NCBI GenBank assembly: GCA_037178625.1
Contig: CM074139.1
Location: 868,001-932,000, forward strand
Direction: 5' to 3'
DNA: 64,000 bases
Source: Skeletonema tropicum
Taxonomy: Eukaryota > Bacillariophyta > Thalassiosirophyceae > Thalassiosirales > Thalassiosiraceae
The notes below the pieces were generated by a model, which did no database searches, had not been told where the DNA came from, and worked only from the letters and a program-made list of their open reading frames with translations. The position numbers were made by a program, and so were the translations under genes. This document shows positions 10,175-19,593 of this stretch, one piece after another (the stretch's first letter is position 1; each line of letters opens with the position of its first letter).

Positions 10175-10626
10175 TGTTGCTACATCTTTTCAGAGCTCCT
10201 CAACAAGCTTGATCGGACGATAGATAATGTCTCTCAGCAGAAGATTAGGGCTTTTAATTCATGATCGACATCTTTCATATCATAATAATTACATAGCTCA
10301 AATTGATACGTGTTAGATCTTAGCTTTTACAATGTAAAGAAGTTGTATATATGAGTGAGTATAAGTAATAAGTAGGAGCGGGTGTTATGTCCAAATGACC
10401 TGTCCAAATGACCATTGAATACCGGTTCGCACTTCACTGCGCACCACACCTACCACTCTTGCAATAAAGTCTTATTATGTCTTGCAACAACAACTCCATT
10501 AGGATAACTCTAAATACCTCTATCTAATTTGAGATGAGCGTTAGGTGCGCAGTAATTGTGAGTGAACTTACATATGCACGTATCAACTCACTCTCTAATA
10601 ATCTAATCCCCATCAGTAACGAAACC
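10175..10626. other. Intergenic region between PT genes 5 and 6
   Basis: No gene is recognised. A short direct repeat (CCAAATGACC, twice near 10391-10413) is present. The frame of gene 6 is open upstream to an ATG at 10534, but the family start MRSS lies at 10627. Confidence 0.45.
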
Positions 10627-11538
10627 ATGAGATCTTCTCTGGTAGCTCGCCTCATCCTAATCGGATGCATCCTCTTTCCCGAGGCAGCCCTAGGCAGACT
10701 AGTGCCTGTTTACGTGTGGAGAGAATTCCCGACAAGCAGCCCGACATCGACACCTTCTTACCAGCCGTCTGTTCGGCCAAGCTCAGAGCCGACTCTTCAG
10801 CCGTCACTGGCCCCGTCTACTTCTATGAAACCATCTCATCGGCCGAGTAGCAGTCCATCATCTTCACCATCATATCAGCCGTCTTTATCTACCCAACCTA
10901 CATCTCAGGTGACAAGTACATTGTTAAGAGCATCTAACTTGGAGGATTCTGATCGAATGGCAGAGCCTTCATCTCGTGGTTTAGTGCTGATCGTTTCTAT
11001 CGTATCTGCTATCGCTATTCTTCTTTGTTTTGTATGTATTGGGTTTCAGCGTTATCGGCAGTCGAAGTGTGTCAAATATGACGATGATCAAGAGAGTCAA
11101 ACCTCGTCGGACGGTGATCAAGAAAGTCAATCTGACCAAGAAAGTCAAAATAGTGTCGTAGAAGAAGATGAGTCTGCCTCAATGGCATCATCAGCCAAAA
11201 CCAACAATATCGACGAGGCACACGTGAACGACGATCTAAATATAAGCAACATCGGATATGCCTTGACCACTCGATTCCAACGTGCCATCGACACGCTCAC
11301 CACAAGGAATAGACATGTCCACTTTGACAGTAAAAAGAAAGTGCAAGTGTTCCACATAGCAGAAGAACCAGGAATGATAACTTACGATTCAGGCCCCGAA
11401 GACAACAGCAATGAGCCGCCAGCGCCAATTCTCCGACCACCCACGCCGACATTGCCGTCCACGCCGGTACCCCGACGACCGCCCACACCAATTCTCCGAC
11501 CATCTACGCCGCGTCCAGCCACGCCAACCCTCCGATGA
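10627..11538 (+). CDS. PT-repeat membrane protein with Pro/Thr-rich C-terminus (gene 6)
   Basis: The protein has 303 residues. An upstream in-frame ATG at 10534 is possible, but 10627 matches the start of every paralog. It has a signal peptide at 1-23, the junction VYVWREFPTSSPTSTPSYQP, a short PT ectodomain to about residue 92, and a membrane segment at about 118-140. In the tail an acidic Q-E-S-Q repeat region is followed by a basic helix-like stretch and the motif RHVHF (229-233), which fits the general RVxF docking pattern for protein phosphatase 1. The last 40 residues are Pro/Thr/Arg repeats (PPTPILRP and variants). Binding to a phosphatase is only a hypothesis. Confidence 0.82.
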   Translation: MRSSLVARLILIGCILFPEAALGRLVPVYVWREFPTSSPTSTPSYQPSVRPSSEPTLQPSLAPSTSMKPSHRPSSSPSSSPSYQPSLSTQPTSQVTSTLLRASNLEDSDRMAEPSSRGLVLIVSIVSAIAILLCFVCIGFQRYRQSKCVKYDDDQESQTSSDGDQESQSDQESQNSVVEEDESASMASSAKTNNIDEAHVNDDLNISNIGYALTTRFQRAIDTLTTRNRHVHFDSKKKVQVFHIAEEPGMITYDSGPEDNSNEPPAPILRPPTPTLPSTPVPRRPPTPILRPSTPRPATPTLR

Positions 11539-12226
11539 GTGGTCTGATGGGGGGGGGGCAGTGGTCGAGATATTCCACTTGAGCATCTGATTGTTGACAG
11601 TGAATGCAGTAACTGCGTTGTACAGATAATAGAAAAGCGCTATGACTGCTATAAGTTCCTATGCAATCGCCAGTGAATTGGAAACTAGAGCAACAGGCGT
11701 GAAGTGCTCAATAGAGAGTACACAGCTGGTTCACAAAACATGTAACTAGAAATAATAAATGGCCTATATTACACCATCAATCAAAAGGTTTGAGAGAGTA
11801 CCCGACTAAATAAATTGCACGCATTATCTATGTGATTAAACTTAACTTTTAGGTTTGGTGCATAAATCAATACGAAGACTCCAATTGTTGGTTCAATGAT
11901 GTCTAGGTAGCGATAATGCAACATTTACCTAATTTCCTAAGTGATATGGTGCTAAATCAATTCCACCACAACGAGTGATCAAATGAAGATGTCTTGTAAG
12001 TATGTCTCACTTTCACAGATTTTGGTGAGACGAGGACATTCTGCACAAGAAGGCCAACGAGAAATGAGAAATGCGTTGGATGCTTGAGGTGCGCTATGGG
12101 AAAGAGCCCACGCGCCGTCCGGTATCTGCATAAATACTTTTTCTGGTCTTAGTAGGAGTACTATCAATATCTGCTGATGTCCCCACCTCAGCTTCCACAA
12201 CTTACCCAAAGCCAAAGCTTATCACC
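11539..12226. other. Intergenic region between PT genes 6 and 7
   Basis: Apart from a ten-base G run near 11549, nothing specific is visible. No supported gene occurs on either strand; a 78-codon minus frame at 11979-12215 has no recognisable features. Confidence 0.45.
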
Positions 12227-14575
12227 ATGAGGTCTCCTTTGACTCTTCTTCTATTAACAGGATGTGTCATCCTTCCGAAGGCAGTTCATGCCAGACTTTT
12301 GCCTCTGTATGTATGGAGGCCACCGCCCACTAGCACTCCAACAGCCTCGCCTTCGTATCAGCCGTCTGCTCATCCAAGCTCGTATCCAACAAGCTTCCCT
12401 TCATCTCAGCCGACGAGCAGTCCTATAATCTCACCATCATTGCAGCCATCATTCTCACCATCATCTCAGCCATCTCTTCGACCAAGCATGCAGCCAACAT
12501 TATCAGCATCGTCTTTAATGCAGATTCAAAAGTCTGAGGATATGGCAAAGACTTCCAAATTTGCATTCTGGCTGACAGTTTCTCTCATTAGCGCTCTTCT
12601 CTCTTTTGCCTTCATGGGGTGTCTATGTTTGCGTAGGTCACGCAAACGTGGTTCACAATGCCTACCACGTGTTGCAGTACAACGTGTTGCAGCAGATAGT
12701 GGGGATAAAAATACCAAAGACAAAAAGCAACACGAAGAGCAAGATAAAACGAAAGACAAGCAATTAAGTTCTGTTTATCCATCGCGTCCGAAGCCAGATG
12801 AAAACCAAGACAAGCAGAAGCAAGCCGAAAAGAAACAAGCCGCCAAAAAAGAAGCCAGACAAAACAAGTCACCTCCTGAAGAAGATGACGAAAGTGGATG
12901 GGCGTCATCGATGGGCGCAATGCTATCATCATTGGTACCCTCTGGGCTCGGAGAGTCGTCTCCAGATACAAGCGAGTCGCCTTTGTCTCTCTTCAGCTGT
13001 GCAGCTGCTCAGTTTACGCCCACAACCACTTCTCCTAAAGGGAAGAATAAAGAAGAGTTGAAACGTCGTGGAGATAAGAATAAAGAGGAGTCGAAACGTT
13101 GTGGGGAAAAGAAGAAAGAAAAGAATAATGAGGATTCGAAACGTCGTGGAGAAAGGGACAAAGGTAGTGTCAAAGAGCATCGTCATCGAGATAAAAGAAA
13201 CGATGATAGAAATACATCTGCTGCTTCCCTATCTTTCTCTGCTGAACCTGTCGCGGCAGCAGAAGATGCCCGTCCTTCTCTGACACCAAAACGTAATCTA
13301 ACAGACAAGTACGAAATTGAGAGTACAACCAGCAATGATTGGAGTAGTACTAATAGAAGGAGGAGCAGGGATGACAGCAAGCCCAAGTCTGTAAACCCGC
13401 AATCACACAGCAGCGTGAGCCAGAGGAATTCACATCAACATGAAGGACCTGATGTTCGCCAGCAAGATAAACGATCTATGAGTAAGAAGATCACATACAG
13501 TGATAGCAATGCTGCTAATGCGATTGGAGAGAAGAATACTAGTGAGTAGTATGGCTTTTGTTTGTCCCTTCTGTTGCTCAGTCTTCATCGTCTCTAACAA
13601 TGTCGACCTTATACTCCTTTCCTACTCACTGTAGTAGACCCTTCAGGAAAACTTGAGAGCAGAGTCGAACAGGTCAAGGTACAAACATTCCAGCAAAGTC
13701 CTAATTATGCTGGATATGTATCAAATAATTATGCCCCAACACCTCCTCATCAACATAATCGAAGTCAGCCGGGATATTCTTACAATGGTTACGGTGTATC
13801 ACCTCAATACCCCTACCAGGTTGGCTCTGGTTATGGTATGAATAACTACGGTGTGCCTTCGCCTCAATATCCTTATCAAGGTGATACACGGTATTCATTG
13901 AGTCGCTACAGTGTACCAGGAGAAGAATACCCTGAAAGCGGTCCTCCAGTATCGTCCACACCAACTCCTCAACAAGGAGGACGTTGTATGGATCCTCCTG
14001 TGCTTCCCACCCAAACTCTGCCTAGCAGTGAGGATGTCAAAGAACTCAAACAAGGACGTGAGGACGCTCCTGCATCTATGTCCCAAACTCCGCCAAGCAA
14101 ACGTCGTGAAGACCCTAATGGTATGGGCAGTGTTGAGGAGCATCGTCAACGTGACAGTAAATACAATGATGGCAACGACAGTAAGAGGGAGCTGCAACAA
14201 AACTCCAAAAGCAATAATAGTGATCGAAAGCGTGATGACAAAGAGGGAAATGGTGATCGGTCTGTTGCTCGCAAACGTAATGAAGACGATGATGACAACA
14301 CTAATCCTGGAACAACAACGTCAACGTGGGGTTTCGGCTGGCTATCCAATTCCTTGCCAAAGGGAGGTAATAGCGAAAGCATTGACAGCATTGCAGAGGA
14401 GTCTGCTTCCACCGATTCTGGCGCCTCGTCTTCATCGTCGAGTTCTGAAGAAGACTCTAGGTACTCATTTGTGGTCCCAAATGATAGCAGTGATTTTGAG
14501 TCCTCCTCTTCTTCTTCTTCTGACGACTCTGAGTTTTCCTTGAGTGGTGTTGACGACTCAATGTTTCCTGTATAG
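12227..14575 (+). CDS. PT-repeat membrane protein, two exons, Tyr/Gln/Pro-rich tail (gene 7)
   Basis: Exons are 12227-13541 and about 13635-14575, giving 751 residues. The donor is GTGAGT; the acceptor is GTAG, GTAGTAG or a CAG nine bases further on, and all three keep the frame. The protein has a signal peptide (1-22), the junction LYVWRPPPTSTPTASPSYQP, a PT ectodomain to about 95 and a membrane segment at 112-135. The first part of the tail is Lys/Glu-rich (coiled-coil-like) with KxEESKRRGEK repeats. The second exon adds a Tyr/Pro/Gln/Gly-rich segment with two copies of YGV-x2-PQYPYQ, then basic and finally Ser/Asp-rich sequence. Without the intron the frame would stop at residue 440. The matching intron in gene 1 supports the model. 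Confidence 0.75.
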
Positions 14576-15120
14576 ATGGTATTGCTTCTGCTGCTTCTTC
14601 TGGTAAGATTGGCGCACGCACGTGAACAAGTAGAGTGTAAATGTAAATGATAATTTACTATATCCATATCCGCTCTTCAGCAAATTAATTACACCTTTCG
14701 AAGATCGACTAATAACGCTATTCACCTTCAGCCGCGCTCTACCATACTCTTTTTTTTTTTCAAAGTCATTTGTAACAGAAATTTTAAAGTAGCTTGGTGG
14801 GCCCTCTCGCTCAGAGGGACATAATCATGCTAATTGTTGGAAAGATATGGAGGGAGTAGGATAACATCTGCAAGTGTATATTATATGAAATTCAGAAATG
14901 TGCGCGTACTTATAACCAGAAAATCGATCTCTCGTGCTTGGGAAATGCTCGGTATCTACACAACGCCAAATTTGTGAAGAGAGGCGCACCTTTTTGTGAA
15001 ATCAGAAGAGGTGCGCTATCTACTTGTTTCAGTGCGCTGTTCCTTTCTTCAGACTCCTCTTGTTACTCGTCTTATTACTCATAAAATGACAGGGCAGTCG
15101 AACGACTCGGGATATCTATC
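14576..15120. other. Intergenic region between PT genes 7 and 8
   Basis: A poly-T run lies at about 14749-14760. A copy of the dispersed repeat (TGTAACAGAAATTTTAAAGT followed by a GGGCCCTCTCGCTCAGAGGG palindrome) lies at 14771-14820. No gene is seen. Confidence 0.55.
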
Positions 15121-16701
15121 ATGTTGCTGTCTCCTCTAGCACTACTACTATGCAAATGTGTCCTCATCTCCCCCAAGGCAGCCCTCGCCAGAAGAGTGCC
15201 GATTTATGTATGGAGACAACCGCCTACCAGCAGCCCAACATCAACTCCTTCCTACCAGCCGTCTCTTCGGCCAAGCTTGCAACCAACTAGCCATCCGTCG
15301 TCCTCGCCTTCTACTTCTTGGCCGCCATCATATCAGCCATCGTATCTGACGACAAGCAATACAAAATCTACTTCTTTCACGAAAACAGAGAGTTTGAAAG
15401 TTGCCACGCCTTCATCTTATGCCTTCCTGCTAATTATTTCGATCGTTGGCATTATATGCTGCTACTTTGTTGCGTCTCTATTGGTTTCGAAGTCAAAACG
15501 TTTTCAGAAGCCAAAAGACAAAGAAGAAAAACAAGTCAAACAAAACAATGAGGACAAAGATAGTGGATGGTTTGGGACTCCAGCAGCGGCAGCTGGCGGA
15601 ATGGTGACTACCTTCTTATCGTCAGTACCGTCTCGCCTGGAAGAACTTTCAGTCTATTCCGCAGCGGATGCGGATGCGGATACATTAACGGAACCATCAA
15701 TGCGTTCATCGCCTCCTGCGGAGGCACCAGCTCAAGATTCTCCTGACCAACAGCAATCACCTTTTGTCAAACACAACGCGATGAAGGCTAATCGCTTTGG
15801 TTTTAGGAAATTGAGACCAGCTGCTCTAAATGGCAAGTCTGGTCAAGTATCTGCTCAGTCTGGTCAAGGACAGCAGCCACCTCCCAGTGACAAGACGAAT
15901 ACGTCCAGTCTTAATACGTCCAGTCAGAATTCGTCCAGTCAGAATACGTCCAGTCTTGGTCAGGATGTGGAACAAATTGCAGACCAAATAATTCAGGAGC
16001 ATTCCGAAGAAATAATGCGTGGTGTCATGACTGAGACATTGGGTCAAGCATTTACAAGGCTGGGTGCACTTGTAGAGGATACTATTTTCCCCGTTACAGC
16101 CGACGATCGTATGGAAGAGGATAGGGATAGGCAGAGACAAGACAATCGTGAAAGTAGAAGACATGATAGAAACAGAAGCGGTGATCGTTATTGTTCTGGT
16201 AACAAGCAATCTCATCATAGGTCAGATCAAGACAATTCTATCTCCATTACAACAGATTCATCAGGATCGAATTTTGAAGCCGATTCATCCTCAAGCAGCG
16301 CGTCAAGAGACCGATTTGAATCGTTTGAATATGCCTCTTCCCTCTCTGAAGAGGAATATGAAAACTTTGCTACTCCTTCGAGTAGTGTTGCCATGATGCC
16401 ACAACATGTTGCATCATACGACAAATCAGTGTACAAAACTATCCTGTCCTCACTCCATAGCTCAGCAGTCCTCAAACCAATCCATGTCACTCTCACTGAC
16501 AATTCGTCTCAACATGGTAGCGCCGGTTGCAAGAATTGGCAGAGCCAGAGTGGATCTCACTTTTCTTTAGATATTATTGCTGAGGAATTTGAGGGACTAA
16601 CGATGGCAAGGAGGCATCGATTGATTTATATGTTGCTGGGGAATACTATGGACAAGATCTATTCTCTGGAGATTAATGCCAAAAGTCCTTCTGAGGTGTA
16701 G
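15121..16701 (+). CDS. PT-repeat membrane protein with C-terminal BolA-like domain (gene 8)
   Basis: One uninterrupted frame of 526 residues. It has a signal peptide (MLLSPLALLLCKCVLISPKA, 1-24), the junction IYVWRQPPTSSPTSTPSYQP, a short PT ectodomain to about 75 and a membrane segment at 100-122. The tail is Lys/Gln- and Ser-rich with the family motif TETLGQAFTRL...TIFPV. Residues about 435-526 match the BolA fold family: P453 and D460-N-S-S before the loop, G-S-H-F at 478-481, F-E-G-L at 490-493, R-R-H-R-L-I-Y at 497-503, and A-K-S-P-S-E at the end. BolA proteins act with monothiol glutaredoxins in Fe-S and iron regulation. The His normally found just before A-L in the last strand is Tyr514 here. 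An internal Met-Met at 425-426 could instead start a free 102-residue BolA protein. Confidence 0.82.
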   Translation: MLLSPLALLLCKCVLISPKAALARRVPIYVWRQPPTSSPTSTPSYQPSLRPSLQPTSHPSSSPSTSWPPSYQPSYLTTSNTKSTSFTKTESLKVATPSSYAFLLIISIVGIICCYFVASLLVSKSKRFQKPKDKEEKQVKQNNEDKDSGWFGTPAAAAGGMVTTFLSSVPSRLEELSVYSAADADADTLTEPSMRSSPPAEAPAQDSPDQQQSPFVKHNAMKANRFGFRKLRPAALNGKSGQVSAQSGQGQQPPPSDKTNTSSLNTSSQNSSSQNTSSLGQDVEQIADQIIQEHSEEIMRGVMTETLGQAFTRLGALVEDTIFPVTADDRMEEDRDRQRQDNRESRRHDRNRSGDRYCSGNKQSHHRSDQDNSISITTDSSGSNFEADSSSSSASRDRFESFEYASSLSEEEYENFATPSSSVAMMPQHVASYDKSVYKTILSSLHSSAVLKPIHVTLTDNSSQHGSAGCKNWQSQSGSHFSLDIIAEEFEGLTMARRHRLIYMLLGNTMDKIYSLEINAKSPSEV

Positions 16702-17393
16702 GACATGTAAAGAGGTAATAGAAGTAAGACGGATTGTACGATAACATAGTAGAGGCATATTTCCTTCTCTTTAGTTATGAAGTTGTGAAAACCAAGTGAA
16801 TCAGATTATAATCAGACAGATTAGATTGTCCTAATCATAATGGCTGTGGTTCCAATCAGCATGCACTTAGCTCTGAATGAAGACATATCTCAAAGGAAAG
16901 GTTTGTAGGCGGTCAGTATTGTATTCTACGCTCTGAAAGAGTATCATCTAACATTACACTGCCAATGCGATCCTCAGCTGAATTGCAACGCTCATCCAAA
17001 GCGCAACTCGGCTCAGCATCGTTTCATTCATTCATTCATCAATATACTAAGAGTATCATCTACCATTACTATCACTACATATCCCTCTGAAGCTGTTGAT
17101 AGACACACCAACATTTTACCTTCTTGTAGTTAAAATAGATCTCTTTACTCCCACAGGTTCATGAATGATTGGATGATTTGGCACACTAAGTGCTATTTTA
17201 GCTGCAGGTTCCCAGGTAGACAGATACCTTCTTTCATGTCAGAAAGCGTTGGATTTTCTTTCTCATGGATGTTCTTTCTCGTGAATTTTTACACTCAATG
17301 AGCATACTCACACAGCTGCATCTCGTCGCCTATCTTCCTCTCTCTCTCATTACTCATCTCACATCTTGTGTCTCACATGATAGCTTTTAAATT
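16702..17393. other. Intergenic region between PT genes 8 and 9
   Basis: No gene is seen. The block at about 17140-17300 is clearly related to 1620-1790 upstream of gene 2 (shared words include AATGATTGGATG and CACTAAGTGCTATTT), so these two promoter regions are paralogous. Confidence 0.55.
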
Positions 17394-17975
17394 ATGCGAT
17401 CTCCTTTGGCTATTCTGATCATTGGCGTCAGTGCTGTCCTCATACCCGAGACTGAGGGCAAGCTTATTGTGCCTGTATACATCTACAGGGCACCACCAAC
17501 GGCACCTCCCACTAGCAATCCAACATCTACACCTTCATATCAGCCGTCATCGCGGCCATCATCTAAGCCATCAGATCAGCCATCTCTGCGCCCAAGCTTA
17601 GAGTCATCATCTCAGCCAAGCTCTCAGCCAAGCACATCTCCTAAGTACCAGACTTCCGCATCCGAATCGGCGGCGGCAAAACCGTCTTCATTCGGATTTT
17701 GGCTCGTCATCATTTTTGTTGGCAGTCTACTGTATTTAGTCTTCAGATCGCCATCGCCAGCCGAAAACGCACTCACACCCGTACAAGTGCAAGGAAATGT
17801 TTCACCAGTTGTATCATCTACATCTATAACTTCTGGAGGGAATGGTAACGCTGTATCGGAAACGTTGGGTCAAGCATTCACTGAGTTGAGTGACCTCGCA
17901 GAGAAGACTATTTTCCCTGTTGACGTCGACGATCGTAAGAAAAAAAAGTTTACAAAGAAGAAGGAATCGTCGTGA
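17394..17975 (+). CDS. PT-repeat membrane protein, short tail, probably frameshifted (gene 9)
   Basis: The frame is 193 residues long. It has a signal peptide (MRSPLAILIIGVSAVLIPET), the junction VYIYRAPPTAPPTSNPTSTP, a PT ectodomain to about 84 and a membrane segment at about 100-117. The tail is short and includes the motif GNAVSETLGQAFTEL...KTIFPVDVDDR, which is closest to genes 3 and 8. Immediately after DDR the DNA has a run of eight A residues and the frame soon stops. In another frame the downstream bases read RNRRDREHLSRQKQK, resembling the RNRSGDR/GNRGDR continuation in paralogs. A homopolymer slip is therefore likely, either real or a sequencing error. Its N-terminus and upstream DNA are closest to gene 2. 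Confidence 0.75.
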   Translation: MRSPLAILIIGVSAVLIPETEGKLIVPVYIYRAPPTAPPTSNPTSTPSYQPSSRPSSKPSDQPSLRPSLESSSQPSSQPSTSPKYQTSASESAAAKPSSFGFWLVIIFVGSLLYLVFRSPSPAENALTPVQVQGNVSPVVSSTSITSGGNGNAVSETLGQAFTELSDLAEKTIFPVDVDDRKKKKFTKKKESS

Positions 17976-18380
17976 TCGTGAGCATCTATCGAGACAGAAG
18001 CAGAAGTGAGTAGAAGAATCAAGTTTTAACTAGTTGTGGAACAAATAAGGACGAGGCTTTCATAATATAATGATGGCTGCAGCAGCCATCCATCATTGGA
18101 TTATTTTGGCCCTTCCAATTTGAAATTCCTAGGTAGCACTTGCTGGGTGTATGTTGGTCTCGGTCACGGTTTGTAGGAAAGCTCAAAAGAAGTGTGCGTT
18201 TGGTCTTGTGGTACTTTCTCACAGTACGTAAGAATCGGAAGAAATTCCACTTATTTTTAAGAAAGTGCCCACGACACGGCGCACCCACGCAAGTAATCAA
18301 TCAACATGCGTGCAGTATAAGATCATCATCATCCATAAGACAACTAAGTAACTACTACTTCCCGTGATAAAAACAGCACC
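17976..18380. other. Intergenic region between PT genes 9 and 10
   Basis: The first ~40 bases (to about 18012) carry the out-of-frame continuation of the gene 9 tail. An imperfect inverted repeat around ATGATGGCTGCAGCAGCCAT (18070-18089) is visible. Nothing else was recognised. Confidence 0.45.
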
Positions 18381-18896
18381 ATGAGATCTCCTTTAGCTCT
18401 TCTTTCATGTATTGGCTTGGCCGTCCTCTTTCCAAAGGCAGCCCTCGCCAAAGTGCCTATTTTCGTATACAGGGAGCCTCCCACAAGCACTCCCACATCC
18501 ACACCGTCGGATCAACCGACTGTACAACCAAGCACTCATCCGACAAACAATCCATCGCCGAGTCCTTCTAAGCACCCATCATTTCAGCCGACTAGTATTC
18601 CAACATCGTCACCTTCATATCGGCCATCATCATCTTTGCGACCTTCATATCAGCCATCATCGTCGATGCAGCCTACAGTGACTAGCATGCCATCATCCTC
18701 ACCAACAAGTTCATCACAGCCGTCATTGACTTCGCTCAGAACATCGAATAGCCTAGCATTTTCTCCGTCGGGATTTGGATTCTGGCTGATCATTGGTCTC
18801 GTCGGTGCTGTTGGGTGCTGTCTTCTTCTCGACTGTTTTGGATGCATCTGGAAAAGAAAGCGACATTACCCGGACGATGATGAAAGTTACGAATAG
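18381..18896 (+). CDS. Minimal PT-repeat membrane protein (gene 10)
   Basis: The protein has 171 residues. It has a signal peptide (MRSPLALLSCIGLAVLFPKA, 1-23), the junction IFVYREPPTSTPTSTPSDQP, a PT ectodomain to about 116, and a membrane segment at about 132-153 containing a CCLLLDCFGC cysteine cluster. The tail of only about 18 residues ends DDDESYE. It is the same kind of short-tailed member as the genes at 22478 and 25188, which also have a cysteine-rich membrane end (NCFGCG). The leader is nearly identical to the second leader inside gene 3. Function is unknown; the lack of a long tail argues for a structural or surface role. Confidence 0.83.
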   Translation: MRSPLALLSCIGLAVLFPKAALAKVPIFVYREPPTSTPTSTPSDQPTVQPSTHPTNNPSPSPSKHPSFQPTSIPTSSPSYRPSSSLRPSYQPSSSMQPTVTSMPSSSPTSSSQPSLTSLRTSNSLAFSPSGFGFWLIIGLVGAVGCCLLLDCFGCIWKRKRHYPDDDESYE

Positions 18897-19593
18897 ATTC
18901 CAAGGAGTTAGATGTATACATCTCTTGAGCAAATTTTATATCAAAATCTCTTGAGCAAATTTGTACTTATTAATAACATAATTTAGCAACACTCTGCTGA
19001 TGTGAATGAATGACAAGCTCGAAGAAGCTGACGAATCTCTGCGTGCCTCAAAGCGCACATGTTAGAGTTGAAAAGGAGAAGTAAGGAAAGGAATTAGGAT
19101 CCAGCAATTAGGAAAGAGCAATTACGCTTCATGTCGTCTCAACACTCCTACAAATCTCGTGCTGTCCAGAATCTCTCTTGTGACTTGTCCAATGACTCCT
19201 GTATCCTTGTGTAAGTCGCCAGCTTGCATTGACATCAACTAGACCCAACAATTCTTCTACTGACATTAAGAATAACTTAAAAAGCTTGTAAGGATAATGC
19301 ATCTTTCGTAGTCACTGCATTGCTGTTGTAGGTGGATATTATTATTTACGTAGGAGGATGATGTTGTATGTATGGCCTCAACCAGCAGATTCAAAAGATT
19401 CTCGCTTACGGTACACAGTCCCCGGTACGTGAAGTTTAGAAGAAGTACCTCTCGAAATAGTCCCGGAAATGCGTTGAGGATGAAAATTTGTTCGTGCGCG
19501 ATGATGAGAGGTAGGTGCCTGGAAAATCGCTCAGGCTGACCGAAGAGCGGTCTTCATCTCTGTCTCATAAATAATGAACCCATCAACTCCATC
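18897..19593. other. Intergenic region between PT genes 10 and 11
   Basis: No open frame of interest is seen. A short direct repeat (ATCTCTTGAGCAAATTT-like, twice at about 18920-18962) follows gene 10. The rest is unremarkable. Confidence 0.45.
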
